Under the pieces are notes generated by a model. That model saw nothing but the letters and a program-made list of their open reading frames with translations, ran no database searches and was not told the origin of the DNA. A program made the position numbers and the translations under genes. DNA of 64,000 bases from Carboxylicivirga fragile (GTDB taxonomy: Bacteria > Bacteroidota > Bacteroidia > Bacteroidales > Marinilabiliaceae), in the NCBI GenBank assembly GCA_025499625.1, contig JAFMVD010000021.1, positions 1-64,000 on the forward strand, read 5' to 3'. Below, piece by piece: positions 17,462 through 28,988 of the stretch (positions are counted from its first letter, which is position 1; each line of letters starts with the position of its first letter).

Positions 17462-20400
17462 TTAGCGCTTTAGGGTTAGGTTGCCTTTTAAGATTTTTTG
17501 TACAGGATTTAACTCGATAACATACCAATAGTCATCTGATCGAACGTGCTTGCCAAGATAGGTACCATCCCAAGCAGGTTCTGATGCCAAATACTTTATC
17601 AATAATTTGCCGAAACGATCATAAATTCTAATCTCTGAATCAGGCAAGCGTTCAAGTCCATCAATCTGCCAACGATCGTTAAAACCATCACCATTTGGAG
17701 TAAAGAAGTTAGGCACATCAATATCTAAGATGTTATTAAATAAAACAGTTTCTGCTACCAAACAGCCATTATCATCCTCACAATATAAAACATGTTCTCC
17801 ATTCTCCAGGTTACGGAAGACGTTCTCAGATTGAAATTCATTGTCATTAATGGCATATTTATATGGTTCTGTTCCTCCTTCGGGATATAGAACTACCTGA
17901 GCGTATATTGATGTATCAAGTCGTGCAATTACAGGAGTTTCGTTAACAACTAACTGCATTGTATCGGCATAAGTAAAACATCCATCATCACCTCGAATCC
18001 AATATTCACCGGCGTTGTATATCTCTAATAATGGATCAATTGAACCATCGCTCCACTCCCACATTTCCAGAATTGGATCCGCTTCTAAGCTTAAAGTATC
18101 CACACTACAGATAGATGTATCTGGCAATAATTCTATTTCAGGTGTTGGCATTAAGGTTACCAACTTGGTATCGAAACCATAACAGCCTGCATCATTTCTA
18201 ACAATAACACGATTAATAGAATCAGCTGCTTCGGCATAAATCCAAGATGTACTCTCTCCATTTTTCCATGAATAGTACGGGAAATTTTCGTTCACTGCCA
18301 CAATTTCGGAACTCAGATCCAAAGGACATATTAAAGTATCATTCCCTAAACTAAACTTAGGCACTGGATAAAGATTTACACGAACCGAATCTGTATTGCT
18401 ACAACCATTTACATCTGTTATAGTCAATTCATATTTACCTCCATCTATTACCTGAATATTTTGAGTTGTTTCTCCCGTTGACCACAGGTAAGAATAATTA
18501 CCAGCGATATTTCCTAATTCTACTGAAGTACCAGGACATACACTATGATCTGCTCCTAAGTCAAATATGGGAGCAGCATTAACAGTAACATTCACAACAT
18601 CTTCTCCCCAACAACCATACACATTACTCACTTCCAATTTATAGTCTCCGCCACTTGTAACCAAAAGTTCATTGGCATTTAATGATGAATCATCATTCCA
18701 TCTATAAGTAACATAATCAGTACTAGGCGTAACTCTTAAATAATCAAACTCACAGGTCACTACATCAGGCCCTAAATCAACCGTTGGCACAGGGTTAGCA
18801 TTTACAACAACCGTATCAGAATCAATACAACCATTGGCATCAACAATATCTAATTGATAACTTCCTGACTGGTTTGCTATATAATCTGCATTATCTAACA
18901 AATGAGTATTACCAGTACTTTCAACTCTACTCCATGAGTAGCTTCTTGTGCTTGGATGTGTATTTTGCAGTCGTTGACCTACGTTTTCACATGTAGTAAA
19001 AGGCCCTTGCGATGGAATTGGATCAGTGTTATGAACTCCAATTGTTATTGCATCAGTGGCAACACAACCAAATTCATCTACAGCGCTTACTGTATGAGTA
19101 CCTGCGGCATTAACCATCAACTTAGCACTTGTCCAATCATCATATCGCTGATTAGAGTCACCATTCCAATACATATAATCAAATACATTGGTTGAAGTTC
19201 CAGAAGAACCAAAACTCTGCACCTTAATACTATCTTCTGTTCCAGGACATAAATTAAAATCGTTTGGTAATTGAACTGTTGGCAAGGTATGTTCATCTAC
19301 AACAATATTACTTGTTTTTATACAAGTAAGATAGGTCGCGGTCAATACATAGTTGCCAGGTTGATCAACTGTTATCTGCGTTAAATTATTAGTACCTGCA
19401 ATTGAATTCCCTTCGTGCGTCCATGCATAAGTATCATATCCATCCGAAGTAATAATTTCTATACTTTCCCCCTGACACAATTCTCGTGTAAGATTTAATG
19501 GTGGTGGGTTTGTATCATAAAAACCAATCCTAACTGTATCACTTACAACGCAACCATTCACATCGGAAGCTTCAACAACATAATGCCCACTATCATCTTG
19601 CCTGGCATCAGTTATTTCATACTCATACTCTGGCACTGGCGTAGTTAATGTTGTCATTCCTGTTCCATCATCAAATTTCCAGGTAAAACCAGAAAAATCA
19701 GAACTATTTGAAATATTCAAAGTTGTTCGGGCACACTCATCTCTATCAGGACCTAAATCAATCGGAATTGGCATATGATAGGCAAACAAAGCAGTATCGC
19801 TCGCCACACAAGCATTGCCATCAGTTATTTGCAACCAATAATTTCCAGCGGCATTCAAATTAGCCGAAGCACTTGTGCTTCCATCGCTCCACAGATACGA
19901 CAGACCGCTTCCCATAATTGGAGCATTAACCGAATGAACTAAACCATCACAGGCAATCTCATCGCTTAAAGTAAACGTAGGCAAAGCATTAACCACTATA
20001 TTAATAGTTTCTGTTACTGAACATCCATCTGCTGTCCAGCCAGTTATAGTGTAATTTCCAGTTTGCTGCGGTACAATATAGTTTTGAGTCTGATCTATAT
20101 TTAAAACAACACCACCAAACTCCCACTCATAACGATCGAAAGAAGTTGTATTAGTAATAACACCTCCTTCACACACCGTTGTAACATCAAGTACAATATC
20201 TGGTACTGGGAATGCTTCAATTAAAACGGTATCTTGATTATAACACCCTGATGGATCAGTAACTGTTACAGATAATTCACCATTATAATCTTCGACAACA
20301 TCAACGCTTGTTTCATTTAACGAAGTACCATCACTCCAATTATACGTATTCGCATTAAGTTCACCACCAAAGGTTAAAGTAGTGCCAGCACAAACGGTTG

Positions 20401-22030
20401 TATCGCCTCCCAGATCAATTTCAGGTAATACAAAATGCACTTCAATACTATCGGTTAATTCGCAACCTCCAAACTGAACCTCGGCCGTTACCCAATAAGT
20501 GGCTGTTTGAGTTACTGATATCTCCTGGGTTGTTGACAAAACTGTATTACCAGTCAAATCGGAGTACCATGCATAGGAGCGCATTGGTTCATCTGTTCGT
20601 AATACAATGGCGTTACCTTGGCAAGCCTCGGTTATACCATTCACATTTAAATTACTAAACGAAGAAAAGTAACCATAACTGGCACTACTTCCATTCTCTT
20701 CTAAAAGACTTAAATGAAATAAGCCCGTTGAATTACTCACAAAATAAGGATCCGTTGTACCTATTTCTGCACCCAAGTCAATGTTTGCGGAATACCATGC
20801 TTCATTTAGATCACCCTCACCTGTTCCAGGCACTACAATCCAATTAATATTGTCAAGGTAATCTAAACTTTGTCCCAAATGGTTGGCCATCGAAAAATTA
20901 TTTCGATCCTTGCCTTTAACTAACAATTGCATGAAAAAGTTATCACTAAAAATCCTTTTAAAACTAACCACTTCAGATCCAGTGCATGCAACATGAGGTA
21001 GTAATGAGCTTCCCATTTCATTGGTTCCACCATATCTCAAACTTGCCAATTGATATACATATATCGGCCTGTTTGACTCTATATGCATATTATCCGGTGT
21101 AATATCCAAAACGGTCTGCTCTCCTCGACTTAAGGTTTGAGTCAACATAGGATTACCATTTACTTCAATAGTAGTATTATCTACTGTAGCAAGCACAAAA
21201 ACTTTTGTTATTGTATTGCTCAAGGTAGCGGTATTTACAACCACGTATTCATTTCCAATAACACTAGTTGGTATCAACTGATCGCCAATTAAATCATATG
21301 CTCCACGATAATCCATCCGCTCGTTAATTGAATCATCTGAAATGGTGATTGCGATTGGTTCATTTGAAGCAACATATGTTCCTGCTAAAGAAGAGGCATA
21401 GTGTTGTCCACGATTTTCAACACAAAAGGTCTGACCTCTATTTAACGTAACTCGAATGGTGTCACCTGCATCGTATCCAACTACATCGGCGGTTGGAACA
21501 ATAATTACTTCGGTATCATCCTCACTGGCTACAATATCAACTTTTTCTGTGGCAAGGGGATTTTGATTTCGTTGATTATGGTAAATATTTTGAGAAGGAA
21601 TAAAAAACTCCATCCCCATCGAGTTTGTTCCTTTCAAGGTAAATTTATCGGGATTAAGTGGACTTGCTACCTCATAATAAACACTAACATCGGCATCCTT
21701 AGCTGTAATTAATATTCCCTTGTTGTTTATAGTATTACTCGGCCTATTTTCAATATGATCTATATCAAAAGCATTTTCTGGAGTAGTATACTGCGTATTG
21801 GCCGGAATATTAACTGTTAATGTATTAAAAGAAGTATTTGCAGGACTCGAAATAGTAACCTCTGTGGGTTCGTCAAATGTAGTAATTCGAAAGAATATGG
21901 GTGCTTCGCCATGGCCACTAGTTACTTCAGGAGCCACAAACCAAAATTCGCGCCCTACTTGAGACAATGCAGTACTACTTATCATTAGGCTGATAAGTAT
22001 AAATAAACAGGTTTTAAATAGCTTATTCAT
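17462..22030 (-). CDS. Giant CHU_C surface protein with IgGFc-like head and Ig repeats
   Basis: A secreted protein of about 1522 residues. The signal peptide (MNKLFKTCLFILISLMISSTALS) fixes the start at 22030 rather than an in-frame upstream start at 22072. The mature protein opens with GREFWFVAP and an IgGFc-binding-type N-terminal domain (roughly 25-450), followed by about eleven Ig/PKD-like repeats of 80-95 residues, each opening with a D-L-G-x-D-x-x-x-C pattern, and a CHU_C domain at the end (PNFFTPNGDGFNDRWQIDG). Type B cargo of this kind is exported by T9SS and held at the cell surface. It is the first gene of a four-gene CHU_C/PorP cluster. About 290 bp without recognisable features separates it from the deacetylase gene upstream. 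Confidence 0.93.
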   Translation of the reverse strand: MNKLFKTCLFILISLMISSTALSQVGREFWFVAPEVTSGHGEAPIFFRITTFDEPTEVTISSPANTSFNTLTVNIPANTQYTTPENAFDIDHIENRPSNTINNKGILITAKDADVSVYYEVASPLNPDKFTLKGTNSMGMEFFIPSQNIYHNQRNQNPLATEKVDIVASEDDTEVIIVPTADVVGYDAGDTIRVTLNRGQTFCVENRGQHYASSLAGTYVASNEPIAITISDDSINERMDYRGAYDLIGDQLIPTSVIGNEYVVVNTATLSNTITKVFVLATVDNTTIEVNGNPMLTQTLSRGEQTVLDITPDNMHIESNRPIYVYQLASLRYGGTNEMGSSLLPHVACTGSEVVSFKRIFSDNFFMQLLVKGKDRNNFSMANHLGQSLDYLDNINWIVVPGTGEGDLNEAWYSANIDLGAEIGTTDPYFVSNSTGLFHLSLLEENGSSASYGYFSSFSNLNVNGITEACQGNAIVLRTDEPMRSYAWYSDLTGNTVLSTTQEISVTQTATYWVTAEVQFGGCELTDSIEVHFVLPEIDLGGDTTVCAGTTLTFGGELNANTYNWSDGTSLNETSVDVVEDYNGELSVTVTDPSGCYNQDTVLIEAFPVPDIVLDVTTVCEGGVITNTTSFDRYEWEFGGVVLNIDQTQNYIVPQQTGNYTITGWTADGCSVTETINIVVNALPTFTLSDEIACDGLVHSVNAPIMGSGLSYLWSDGSTSASANLNAAGNYWLQITDGNACVASDTALFAYHMPIPIDLGPDRDECARTTLNISNSSDFSGFTWKFDDGTGMTTLTTPVPEYEYEITDARQDDSGHYVVEASDVNGCVVSDTVRIGFYDTNPPPLNLTRELCQGESIEIITSDGYDTYAWTHEGNSIAGTNNLTQITVDQPGNYVLTATYLTCIKTSNIVVDEHTLPTVQLPNDFNLCPGTEDSIKVQSFGSSGTSTNVFDYMYWNGDSNQRYDDWTSAKLMVNAAGTHTVSAVDEFGCVATDAITIGVHNTDPIPSQGPFTTCENVGQRLQNTHPSTRSYSWSRVESTGNTHLLDNADYIANQSGSYQLDIVDANGCIDSDTVVVNANPVPTVDLGPDVVTCEFDYLRVTPSTDYVTYRWNDDSSLNANELLVTSGGDYKLEVSNVYGCWGEDVVNVTVNAAPIFDLGADHSVCPGTSVELGNIAGNYSYLWSTGETTQNIQVIDGGKYELTITDVNGCSNTDSVRVNLYPVPKFSLGNDTLICPLDLSSEIVAVNENFPYYSWKNGESTSWIYAEAADSINRVIVRNDAGCYGFDTKLVTLMPTPEIELLPDTSICSVDTLSLEADPILEMWEWSDGSIDPLLEIYNAGEYWIRGDDGCFTYADTMQLVVNETPVIARLDTSIYAQVVLYPEGGTEPYKYAINDNEFQSENVFRNLENGEHVLYCEDDNGCLVAETVLFNNILDIDVPNFFTPNGDGFNDRWQIDGLERLPDSEIRIYDRFGKLLIKYLASEPAWDGTYLGKHVRSDDYWYVIELNPVQKILKGNLTLKR

Positions 22031-22320
22031 CGGTTCAGTTATAAGTATAGAACAACAAACCCTACCAAGCATTTACTCAGTAAGTATTAGTTAAATTCAA
22101 TAAATTAAAAGCTGATACGTTATTTCTCCCCTTAATAAATCTTCACGCTAACATACCGGCAGTTTGGTGTGTGTGTTGTGGATTGATACGACCAAGTGAA
22201 CAAAAAGTTATAATTATGCAGAAATATTTTAAATTATTTATACACTTTTTATATGCAATTAACTAAGTATAGGAGGTTTACACATTCGAATAAAAGTACT
22301 ATTAGTACTTAAATTACTCT

Positions 22321-23367
22321 TTACTCTTCTATAGTCGAATTTAATAACAAAGAGCTATGCCAACACCAAGCTCCATCAACATTACGAGTTGTAACCGTTA
22401 AAGTACTGCGTCGCCTTGCTGGCATTTTTTCTATATTGATAGTAAATACTCCCTTATCTTTTAAAGAGTTACTCACTGGCTGTCCATTTACAAAACAATT
22501 GAAGGGCTCAGCATACAATCCTGTATTAAATGCGAACTTAAATTCCATTGATTTACCTGAGTTAACAACAATTGGGTAGGTTGAGATTCCTTGTAAGAAT
22601 AGTTGTTTCATTTTTACTTTCTCAACAAAACGCTCCAAACTTATATTAGTACCGGACATTGGGAATCGAGGAACAGAATACGAGTTGGTCTTTTCAGTCC
22701 AAACTCCTGAAAACTGGGCAAATCCAGCTTGATATCCCTTAGCTCTTAAAACATCAGCCATAGCTTCACTAAACTCACCATAGGGATAGGCGTATGATTT
22801 GGGAACCATTCCAAGCTCATCCTTAAATAGTTTTTCTGACTGACTTAAATCCAATTCAAAGTCAGAATGACTTTTATTCATAAAATATGAATGTTTATGC
22901 GAATGGTTTCCAATTTCAACTCCCCGTGATTGTATATCTCTAAGCTCTTGCCAAGTCAAGTAATCAGCCCAACCAACACTTTCTGTGTTTACAAATAAGG
23001 TGGCCTTCATCCCATACTTTTCCAATATAGGTAAGCCATTTTCCATGAACGAACGATAACCATCATCAACGGTTATGCAAACCACTTTCTCGCCGAGCGT
23101 TCCTTTATTGATTTGCACATAAGCTTCACTTGTTGTTAAAGTTTGATAGCCATTTTGCTTTAGCCACTCCAATTGTTCTTCAAATTGTTTAACCGTAGTG
23201 TTGGTAGAAGGATATCGCTCATCACCAAAACGGTGATAAACAAGACCAGTTACTGAAAACTCTTTTTTATTACCTTCCTTTTGCCAAGCATTTAATGAAA
23301 CAATAATACCCACGCTTAGAAAAAAGAATAAGACTAAACCTCTATAAACTTTGCCAAACCGGGTCAT
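22321..23367 (-). CDS. Polysaccharide deacetylase family protein
   Basis: A 348-residue carbohydrate esterase of the NodB-homology family (CE4) with an N-terminal membrane anchor or signal (LVLFFFLSVGIIVSLNAW). The NodB metal-binding motifs are present: CITVDDGYRSF (motif 1) and GNHSHKHS (motif 2). A beta-rich C-terminal domain follows. Family members remove acetyl groups from peptidoglycan or other N-acetylated polysaccharides. Its start overlaps the end of the upstream glucosaminidase gene by 26 bp, which implies a translationally coupled pair acting on the cell wall. Confidence 0.9.
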   Translation of the reverse strand: MTRFGKVYRGLVLFFFLSVGIIVSLNAWQKEGNKKEFSVTGLVYHRFGDERYPSTNTTVKQFEEQLEWLKQNGYQTLTTSEAYVQINKGTLGEKVVCITVDDGYRSFMENGLPILEKYGMKATLFVNTESVGWADYLTWQELRDIQSRGVEIGNHSHKHSYFMNKSHSDFELDLSQSEKLFKDELGMVPKSYAYPYGEFSEAMADVLRAKGYQAGFAQFSGVWTEKTNSYSVPRFPMSGTNISLERFVEKVKMKQLFLQGISTYPIVVNSGKSMEFKFAFNTGLYAEPFNCFVNGQPVSNSLKDKGVFTINIEKMPARRRSTLTVTTRNVDGAWCWHSSLLLNSTIEE

Positions 23368-24199
23368 TTTTATCTGGATTTAACAGTTGAAAGCTATCAT
23401 ATTGCGTCAGTTGATTATGGCGAATCACTTTCCCCAGAATCTTCACATACTCCTCACGGAGTTCTGAGTAATTGACCAAATACTGAATCAACTCATAGGG
23501 GTCATCCGAAGTCATTCGTACTTCGCGAAACTTCTTATAGGCCGAAGCCCTTGAAATAGTAATTAAATAATCATACACCGATCCGTGCAAATCATTGTAT
23601 TTTCTTAAATAAATGGCGTTATCACCTCTGGTTTCAAAAGCACGAATACGATCTTCTTTTTTATTATACGACCAAATTCCAAATACATTATTCGCTTCGA
23701 GAAAAAAGCGAGATGTTCCCCAGCCACTTTCAATAGCCGCTTGCGACAATACAATACTTATCGGGTGATTATGAAGGTTATTAACTACTTCTTCTAGATG
23801 TTTGCACTTATAATAGCTCAAGATTGAATCAATTTTCATGCTATCATTCAAAGATGCTGTCCCTTTCTCGGCACGTTGCCAATAGGACTCTATCTTTTCT
23901 CTTTCAGCCCTTACCTTATGCTGAGCCAATAAAATGGAAGGAAGCATCATGTTTATGAATAATTCCTTTCGCTTATCCCCCTTCACCTGGCGCATATCAG
24001 GATTACCATGATAAACGATAGGTCCAATAATTGAGTCTGTCTGGATAATAATTGAATCGGGATGTGTTAGCCACTTTTCTGTTATTGGATAAGTAGGTTC
24101 AACGCTTTTCACTCGTAAAACAACAAATAGGCTAATTATAGCAATTAATAATGCCCCCAAAGCAATTAACACTCCGTTTCTAACGGATCTTTTTCCCAT
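23342..24199 (-). CDS. Glucosaminidase (Bax-like) cell-wall hydrolase
   Basis: A 285-residue protein with an N-terminal membrane anchor (GVLIALGALLIAIISLFVVL) and a C-terminal glucosaminidase domain. The catalytic glutamate sits in LSQAAIESGWGTSRF, followed by NNVFGIW. Family members cleave the N-acetylglucosaminyl bonds of peptidoglycan. It overlaps the polysaccharide deacetylase gene, and the ABC permease gene lies 43 bp upstream, so the three may form one unit. The Bax name comes from an E. coli relative and is not meant as an orthology claim. Confidence 0.88.
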   Translation of the reverse strand: MGKRSVRNGVLIALGALLIAIISLFVVLRVKSVEPTYPITEKWLTHPDSIIIQTDSIIGPIVYHGNPDMRQVKGDKRKELFINMMLPSILLAQHKVRAEREKIESYWQRAEKGTASLNDSMKIDSILSYYKCKHLEEVVNNLHNHPISIVLSQAAIESGWGTSRFFLEANNVFGIWSYNKKEDRIRAFETRGDNAIYLRKYNDLHGSVYDYLITISRASAYKKFREVRMTSDDPYELIQYLVNYSELREEYVKILGKVIRHNQLTQYDSFQLLNPDKNDPVWQSL

Positions 24200-24242
24200 A
24201 TCTTAGTTAAATTTACTCAATAAACACAAAATTGAATCTGCC

Positions 24243-25487
24243 TTATTCATAACGCAAAGATTCGATTGGATCAAGCTTAGAAGCCTTCATCGCTGGCATT
24301 AATCCGGATAACAATCCAACAACCAAACAAATAAACACACCAAGTATCACCCAATTCCAAGGAACAATAAATGGAGCATCCAAGGCCATCGACATTAAAT
24401 TACCAACCGAAATACCCAATATAATACCAACAAATCCACCAACCTGCCCTATGATGATAGACTCGAATAAAAACTGGTTTCGAATAGCTTTTGTTGTTGC
24501 TCCCATCGCTTTACGGATACCAATCTCACGCGTTCGCTCCGATACTGCCACAAGCATAATATTCATTAATCCAATGGCAGCTCCAACTAAGGTTATCAAT
24601 CCAATAATAGAAGCAAGCATGGCCACCATGCCAGTACTTTCTATTAAAATGCGAGACAAGTTATCACTCTTGTTCACATTAAAGTTATCTTCGTCGTGCA
24701 CCGTTAGTCGGCGAATTATCCTGAATAAACCGGTTGCTTCGCTAATAGCATTGTCGATTTGTTGACTATTAATTGATTTAACAACAATCTTGTAAGACAT
24801 GTTTGGTCTGCTAAATTGCTGACGAACATTGGTTACTGGCAATAAAATAATGTTATCACTCTGACTACCAAAACCGGCACCTTTCTCCTCCAGAACTCCA
24901 GCTACCAAATATTTAGCACCACCTAAAGCTAGCACCTTATTAACTGGATTTACACCATCCGGAAAAACCTTCTTTGCCAAGGCACTGCCCAAAATAGCCA
25001 AATGTCGGTGATCCAAAATTTCCTGTTCACTGAAATTACGCCCCCACTTTAAATTATGACCTTCTACTTCCAGGAAGTTTTCATCTACACCATATACCGC
25101 CACATTCGGATTAGATTTTGCACTCTCCGACTTAACTGTTGCGCCCCCAGTTGCGTTATACGAAATGGTTACTATGGCCGGATAATCAAATTCTTCTTTG
25201 AAACTCATGGCTTCTCTAAAAGTAATCGAACCATAGTTTTTCTGACGTAGTTTACGCTTACCAATCTGTACGTTCATGCCACGATTCTGAATCGTGAACG
25301 AATTGGCGCCCATACCAGTAAACTGATTACTTATGGCACCTTGAATAGAAGAAATAGCAGTTAGTATACCAATAAGCGCAGTAATTCCAATGCCTATTAT
25401 CAATATAGTTAGAATCGAACGCAACAAATTAGATCGAATAGATCCAAATGCAATGCGTAAATTCTCATAAATCAGTATCAACTTCAT
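24243..25487 (-). CDS. MacB/FtsX-type ABC transporter permease
   Basis: A permease of about 414 residues with the four-helix MacB architecture: one N-terminal helix (about residues 20-42), a large periplasmic MacB_PCD domain (about 45-260) and three C-terminal helices within the FtsX domain. The motif [15 protein letters not shown] precedes the last two helices, as in the family. Start [14 protein letters not shown] at 25487 is preferred over an in-frame 25526. There is no ATPase gene next to it, so the nucleotide-binding partner must be encoded elsewhere. Substrate unknown. Confidence 0.9.
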   Translation of the reverse strand: MKLILIYENLRIAFGSIRSNLLRSILTILIIGIGITALIGILTAISSIQGAISNQFTGMGANSFTIQNRGMNVQIGKRKLRQKNYGSITFREAMSFKEEFDYPAIVTISYNATGGATVKSESAKSNPNVAVYGVDENFLEVEGHNLKWGRNFSEQEILDHRHLAILGSALAKKVFPDGVNPVNKVLALGGAKYLVAGVLEEKGAGFGSQSDNIILLPVTNVRQQFSRPNMSYKIVVKSINSQQIDNAISEATGLFRIIRRLTVHDEDNFNVNKSDNLSRILIESTGMVAMLASIIGLITLVGAAIGLMNIMLVAVSERTREIGIRKAMGATTKAIRNQFLFESIIIGQVGGFVGIILGISVGNLMSMALDAPFIVPWNWVILGVFICLVVGLLSGLMPAMKASKLDPIESLRYE

Positions 25488-25608
25488 ATTATGCGGGTTA
25501 AGTCGCTTCAATAAAATATAAATCAACTAAATCAGGCATCAAGTTACTAAAAGTATTGTAAAGGGTTTCAAAGGCTTCAACAAAAAGGGATTGTTGTTGG
25601 TTATATCC

Positions 25609-25638
25609 TTTATAAATTATGACTTTTTACTAGCTTTG
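25609..25638 (+). promoter_or_regulatory. Likely promoter of aconitase gene
   Basis: A perfect -7 box TAGCTTTG lies at 25631-25638, 48 bp before the start codon, with a weak upstream TTT at 25609-25611 (19-nt spacer). Confidence 0.55.
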
Positions 25639-25685
25639 CTTCGTCAACATTAAGCACAATAATCATTATCTAAATAAATTGAGAA

Positions 25686-27950
25686 ATGGCTTTTGATATT
25701 GAAATGATAAAAAAGGCATACGCCGAAATGGCTGATAAAGTGGACTCAACACGTCAACTTTTAGGAAAGCCTTTAACATTGACCGAAAAAATATTGTATG
25801 CTCACTTAGCAGACAATCTACCGAATACACCTTATGAAAGAGGTAATTCGTATGTTAACTTTAATCCTGATAGAGTTGCCATGCAAGATGCAACTGCTCA
25901 GATGGCCTTATTGCAATTTATGCAAGCCGGTAAAGCAACAGCAGCAGTTCCGTCTACAGTGCATGCCGATCACCTTATTCAGGCTAAAGTTGGTGCCACA
26001 ACTGATTTGGAATCAGCAGAGATTACAAACAAAGAAGTTTACGACTTCCTAAGTTCTGTATCGAACCGCTATGGTCTAGGCTTTTGGAAACCAGGAGCAG
26101 GTATTATCCATCAGGTGGTACTCGAAAACTATGCATTCCCAGGTGGAATGATGATTGGAACCGATTCGCATACAGTGAATGCTGGTGGATTGGGTATGGT
26201 TGCTATTGGTGTTGGTGGAGCCGATGCTGTGGATGTAATGGCAGGAATGGCTTGGGAGCTGAAGTTTCCTAAATTAATTGGCGTTAAGCTAAGCGGAAAA
26301 CTAAATGGTTGGACCGCTCCAAAAGACATCATTCTTAAAGTAGCCGGATTACTTACTGTAAAAGGTGGTACTGGTTGCATTGTTGAGTATTTTGGCGAAG
26401 GTGCAAAATCAATTAGCTGCACGGGTAAAGGTACTATCTGTAATATGGGAGCTGAGATTGGTGCAACTACGTCTACTTTTGGTTACGACGAATCGATGGA
26501 GCGCTACTTACGTGCAACAAATCGTGCCGATGTAGCTGATGCAGCCAACAGTGTGAAGGAACATTTAACAGCCGATGCAGAAGTTTATGCTAATCCAGAG
26601 CAATATTTCGACCAGGTAATCGAAATTAATCTAGATACGCTTGAACCACATTTGAATGGTCCATTTACGCCAGATCGCGCCACTCCTATTTCGGAGATGC
26701 GTGCCGAAGCTGAAAAGAATGGCTGGCCATTAAAGATTGACGTTGGTTTGATCGGTTCATGTACCAACTCATCCTACGAAGATATTTCCCGTGCCGCCTC
26801 AATTGCGAAGCAAGCTGCTGAGAAAGATTTAAAAGCTAAAGGTGAATTCAAGATCACACCTGGATCAGAATTAGTTCGTTACACCATTGACCGCGATGGC
26901 TTGATTGGAACTTTCAATCAAATGGGTGGTGAAGTATATGCCAACGCCTGTGGACCATGTATTGGTATGTGGGCCAGAACAGGTGCTGAGAAACAAGAAA
27001 AAAACACTATCGTACACTCGTTCAACCGCAACTTTGCAAAACGTGCTGATGGCAACCCAAATACTTATGCTTTTGTTGGTTCACCTGAATTGGTAACTGC
27101 AATGGCTATTGCTGGCGATTTAGGTTTCAATCCTTTAACTGATACACTTAAGAATGAAAAAGGTGAAGATGTTAAATTGGATGCACCAAGTGGCTATGAA
27201 CTACCTCCTAAAGGCTTTGATGTAGAAGATGCCGGCTACCAAGCTCCTTCTGCTGATGGTTCAAAAGTTGAAGTTGTAGTAAGCCCAGATAGTGAGCGCT
27301 TACAACTACTTACACCCTTTGCCCCTTGGGATGGTAAAAACATCTCTGGAGCTAAACTATTGATAAAAGCCAAAGGTAAATGTACAACTGACCATATTTC
27401 TATGGCTGGTCCTTGGTTGAAATTAAGAGGGCACTTGGATAATATCTCTAACAACATGTTGATTGGTGCTGTTAACTTCTTCAACGAAGAAACTAACAAA
27501 GTGAAAAATCAATTGAATGGAGAATACGATGCAGTACCTGCAACACAAAGAGCATACAAGGCAGCTGGAGTTCCAACCATTGTAGTTGGTGATCACAACT
27601 ATGGCGAAGGTTCGTCGCGCGAGCATGCCGCCATGGAGCCACGTCACCTTGGTGTGAGAGCGGTATTGGTTAAGAGTTTTGCCCGTATTCACGAAACTAA
27701 CCTTAAGAAACAAGGTATGTTAGGTTTGACTTTTGCCAACGAAACTGATTACGATAAAATTAAAGAAGATGACACATTCAACTTCCTTGATTTAGAACAG
27801 TTTGCCCCAGGAAAAGATTTACAACTTGAAGTTGTACATGCCGATGGAAGTAAAGAGGTGATTATAACAAACCATACTTACAACGAGCAACAAATTGAAT
27901 GGTTTAAAGCTGGATCAGCCTTAAACTTAATCAAACAACAAAACGCTTAA
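25686..27950 (+). CDS. acn: Aconitate hydratase (mitochondrial-type)
   Basis: Interconverts citrate and isocitrate through cis-aconitate in the TCA cycle. The 754-residue length fits the mitochondrial-type family rather than the longer bacterial AcnA or AcnB. The Fe-S cluster cysteines are visible in [10 protein letters not shown] and ACGPCIG; the substrate-binding motif [15 protein letters not shown] in the swivel domain is intact. It has a promoter match upstream and a terminator at 27974, so it is likely a single-gene unit. No citrate synthase or isocitrate dehydrogenase is adjacent. Confidence 0.97.
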   Translation: MAFDIEMIKKAYAEMADKVDSTRQLLGKPLTLTEKILYAHLADNLPNTPYERGNSYVNFNPDRVAMQDATAQMALLQFMQAGKATAAVPSTVHADHLIQAKVGATTDLESAEITNKEVYDFLSSVSNRYGLGFWKPGAGIIHQVVLENYAFPGGMMIGTDSHTVNAGGLGMVAIGVGGADAVDVMAGMAWELKFPKLIGVKLSGKLNGWTAPKDIILKVAGLLTVKGGTGCIVEYFGEGAKSISCTGKGTICNMGAEIGATTSTFGYDESMERYLRATNRADVADAANSVKEHLTADAEVYANPEQYFDQVIEINLDTLEPHLNGPFTPDRATPISEMRAEAEKNGWPLKIDVGLIGSCTNSSYEDISRAASIAKQAAEKDLKAKGEFKITPGSELVRYTIDRDGLIGTFNQMGGEVYANACGPCIGMWARTGAEKQEKNTIVHSFNRNFAKRADGNPNTYAFVGSPELVTAMAIAGDLGFNPLTDTLKNEKGEDVKLDAPSGYELPPKGFDVEDAGYQAPSADGSKVEVVVSPDSERLQLLTPFAPWDGKNISGAKLLIKAKGKCTTDHISMAGPWLKLRGHLDNISNNMLIGAVNFFNEETNKVKNQLNGEYDAVPATQRAYKAAGVPTIVVGDHNYGEGSSREHAAMEPRHLGVRAVLVKSFARIHETNLKKQGMLGLTFANETDYDKIKEDDTFNFLDLEQFAPGKDLQLEVVHADGSKEVIITNHTYNEQQIEWFKAGSALNLIKQQNA

Positions 27951-27973
27951 GTAAGTTTTTTATAAGTATATGG

Positions 27974-28009
27974 AGGCTGTCTTTTTATTAAGGCAGCCTT
28001 TATTTTTTG
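27974..28009. terminator. Terminator after aconitase gene
   Basis: AGGCTG and CAGCCT form a 6-bp stem with a 14-nt loop, followed by a T-rich run. It also overlaps the 3' end of the converging EamA gene, so it may work in both directions. Confidence 0.75.
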
Positions 28010-28875
28010 CGATTAATTAAATATACACCAATCAAGATCACACTCATAAACAGGAGGTGATATATGGTAATAATTTCGCCATCCATCAATCCCCAAGCTA
28101 TTGCAAAAATAGGAATGATATAGGTAACTGAAGAGGCAAAAACTGCCGAAGTATATCTTATTAACGTATTCATTAACAACATGGCAACAGCAGTGCCAAG
28201 TATGCCAAGTAAAGCTAATGCACCCAAATGAATGCCCCAATTTGGCGAATGCGTAACTGATTGGAAATCTGTAGTGAAAAAATATGCAATTGCAACTGGC
28301 CCCGTGAAAAAGAATGACAAAGCAGTAATTTGAACACCACTCAAATGTGTTAATTGCGTTTTAACTACATTAATGTTAAAGGCATAACAAATTGTAGCTA
28401 AAACAATAAAGAAGGCATACGAATTAATATTTGAAATTGAGATATCGGAACCAGATGTTATAAGACCTAATGCGCCAAGCAATCCTAATATGATACCAAT
28501 AAGCTGAGCTCCTTTAAATTTCAAGTGGTAAAAAATAAGACCTACTAAAAAGGTAAATACTGGCGTTAAAGAATTCAACATACCTGCCAGAGCACTATCA
28601 ATGCGTGTTTGCGCTTTAGTAAATAAGAAGGCCGGAATAAAACTACCGATAAATCCTGCAATTAAAAGTGCTTTTAAATCCTTCTTCTTAAGATTTTTTA
28701 AATGCTTAATGGAATAAGGCATCAAGAATAAAGATGCAAAACCAATGCGGAGCGTAGCGGCCTGCATACTGTCAAAACTCTTCAATCCAATTTTCATTAA
28801 AATAAATGAACTGCCCCATACAAAGGCAAGCAACATTAATATAGACAATTGAAACCAGGGCTTTTTCCACAACAT
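28000..28875 (-). CDS. EamA (DMT) family transporter
   Basis: A 291-residue inner-membrane protein with about ten hydrophobic helices arranged as two EamA repeats; the typical opening LAFVWGSSFILMKIGL and the second-half ITALSFFFTGPVAIAYFF are visible. Family members export or import small metabolites such as amino acids; the substrate cannot be told from sequence. It diverges from the AAA ATPase gene and converges on aconitase. Confidence 0.9.
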   Translation of the reverse strand: MLWKKPWFQLSILMLLAFVWGSSFILMKIGLKSFDSMQAATLRIGFASLFLMPYSIKHLKNLKKKDLKALLIAGFIGSFIPAFLFTKAQTRIDSALAGMLNSLTPVFTFLVGLIFYHLKFKGAQLIGIILGLLGALGLITSGSDISISNINSYAFFIVLATICYAFNINVVKTQLTHLSGVQITALSFFFTGPVAIAYFFTTDFQSVTHSPNWGIHLGALALLGILGTAVAMLLMNTLIRYTSAVFASSVTYIIPIFAIAWGLMDGEIITIYHLLFMSVILIGVYLINRKK

Positions 28876-28988
28876 AGTGATGAATTTTGTACGAAGCTAA
28901 CATTTTTAATTTTATACGAATGCAACTTGGCTTATCCTACCTAAAGCACCTTGAAAAAATTGGAAGAAGACTTTCTTTTGCAAAATAC

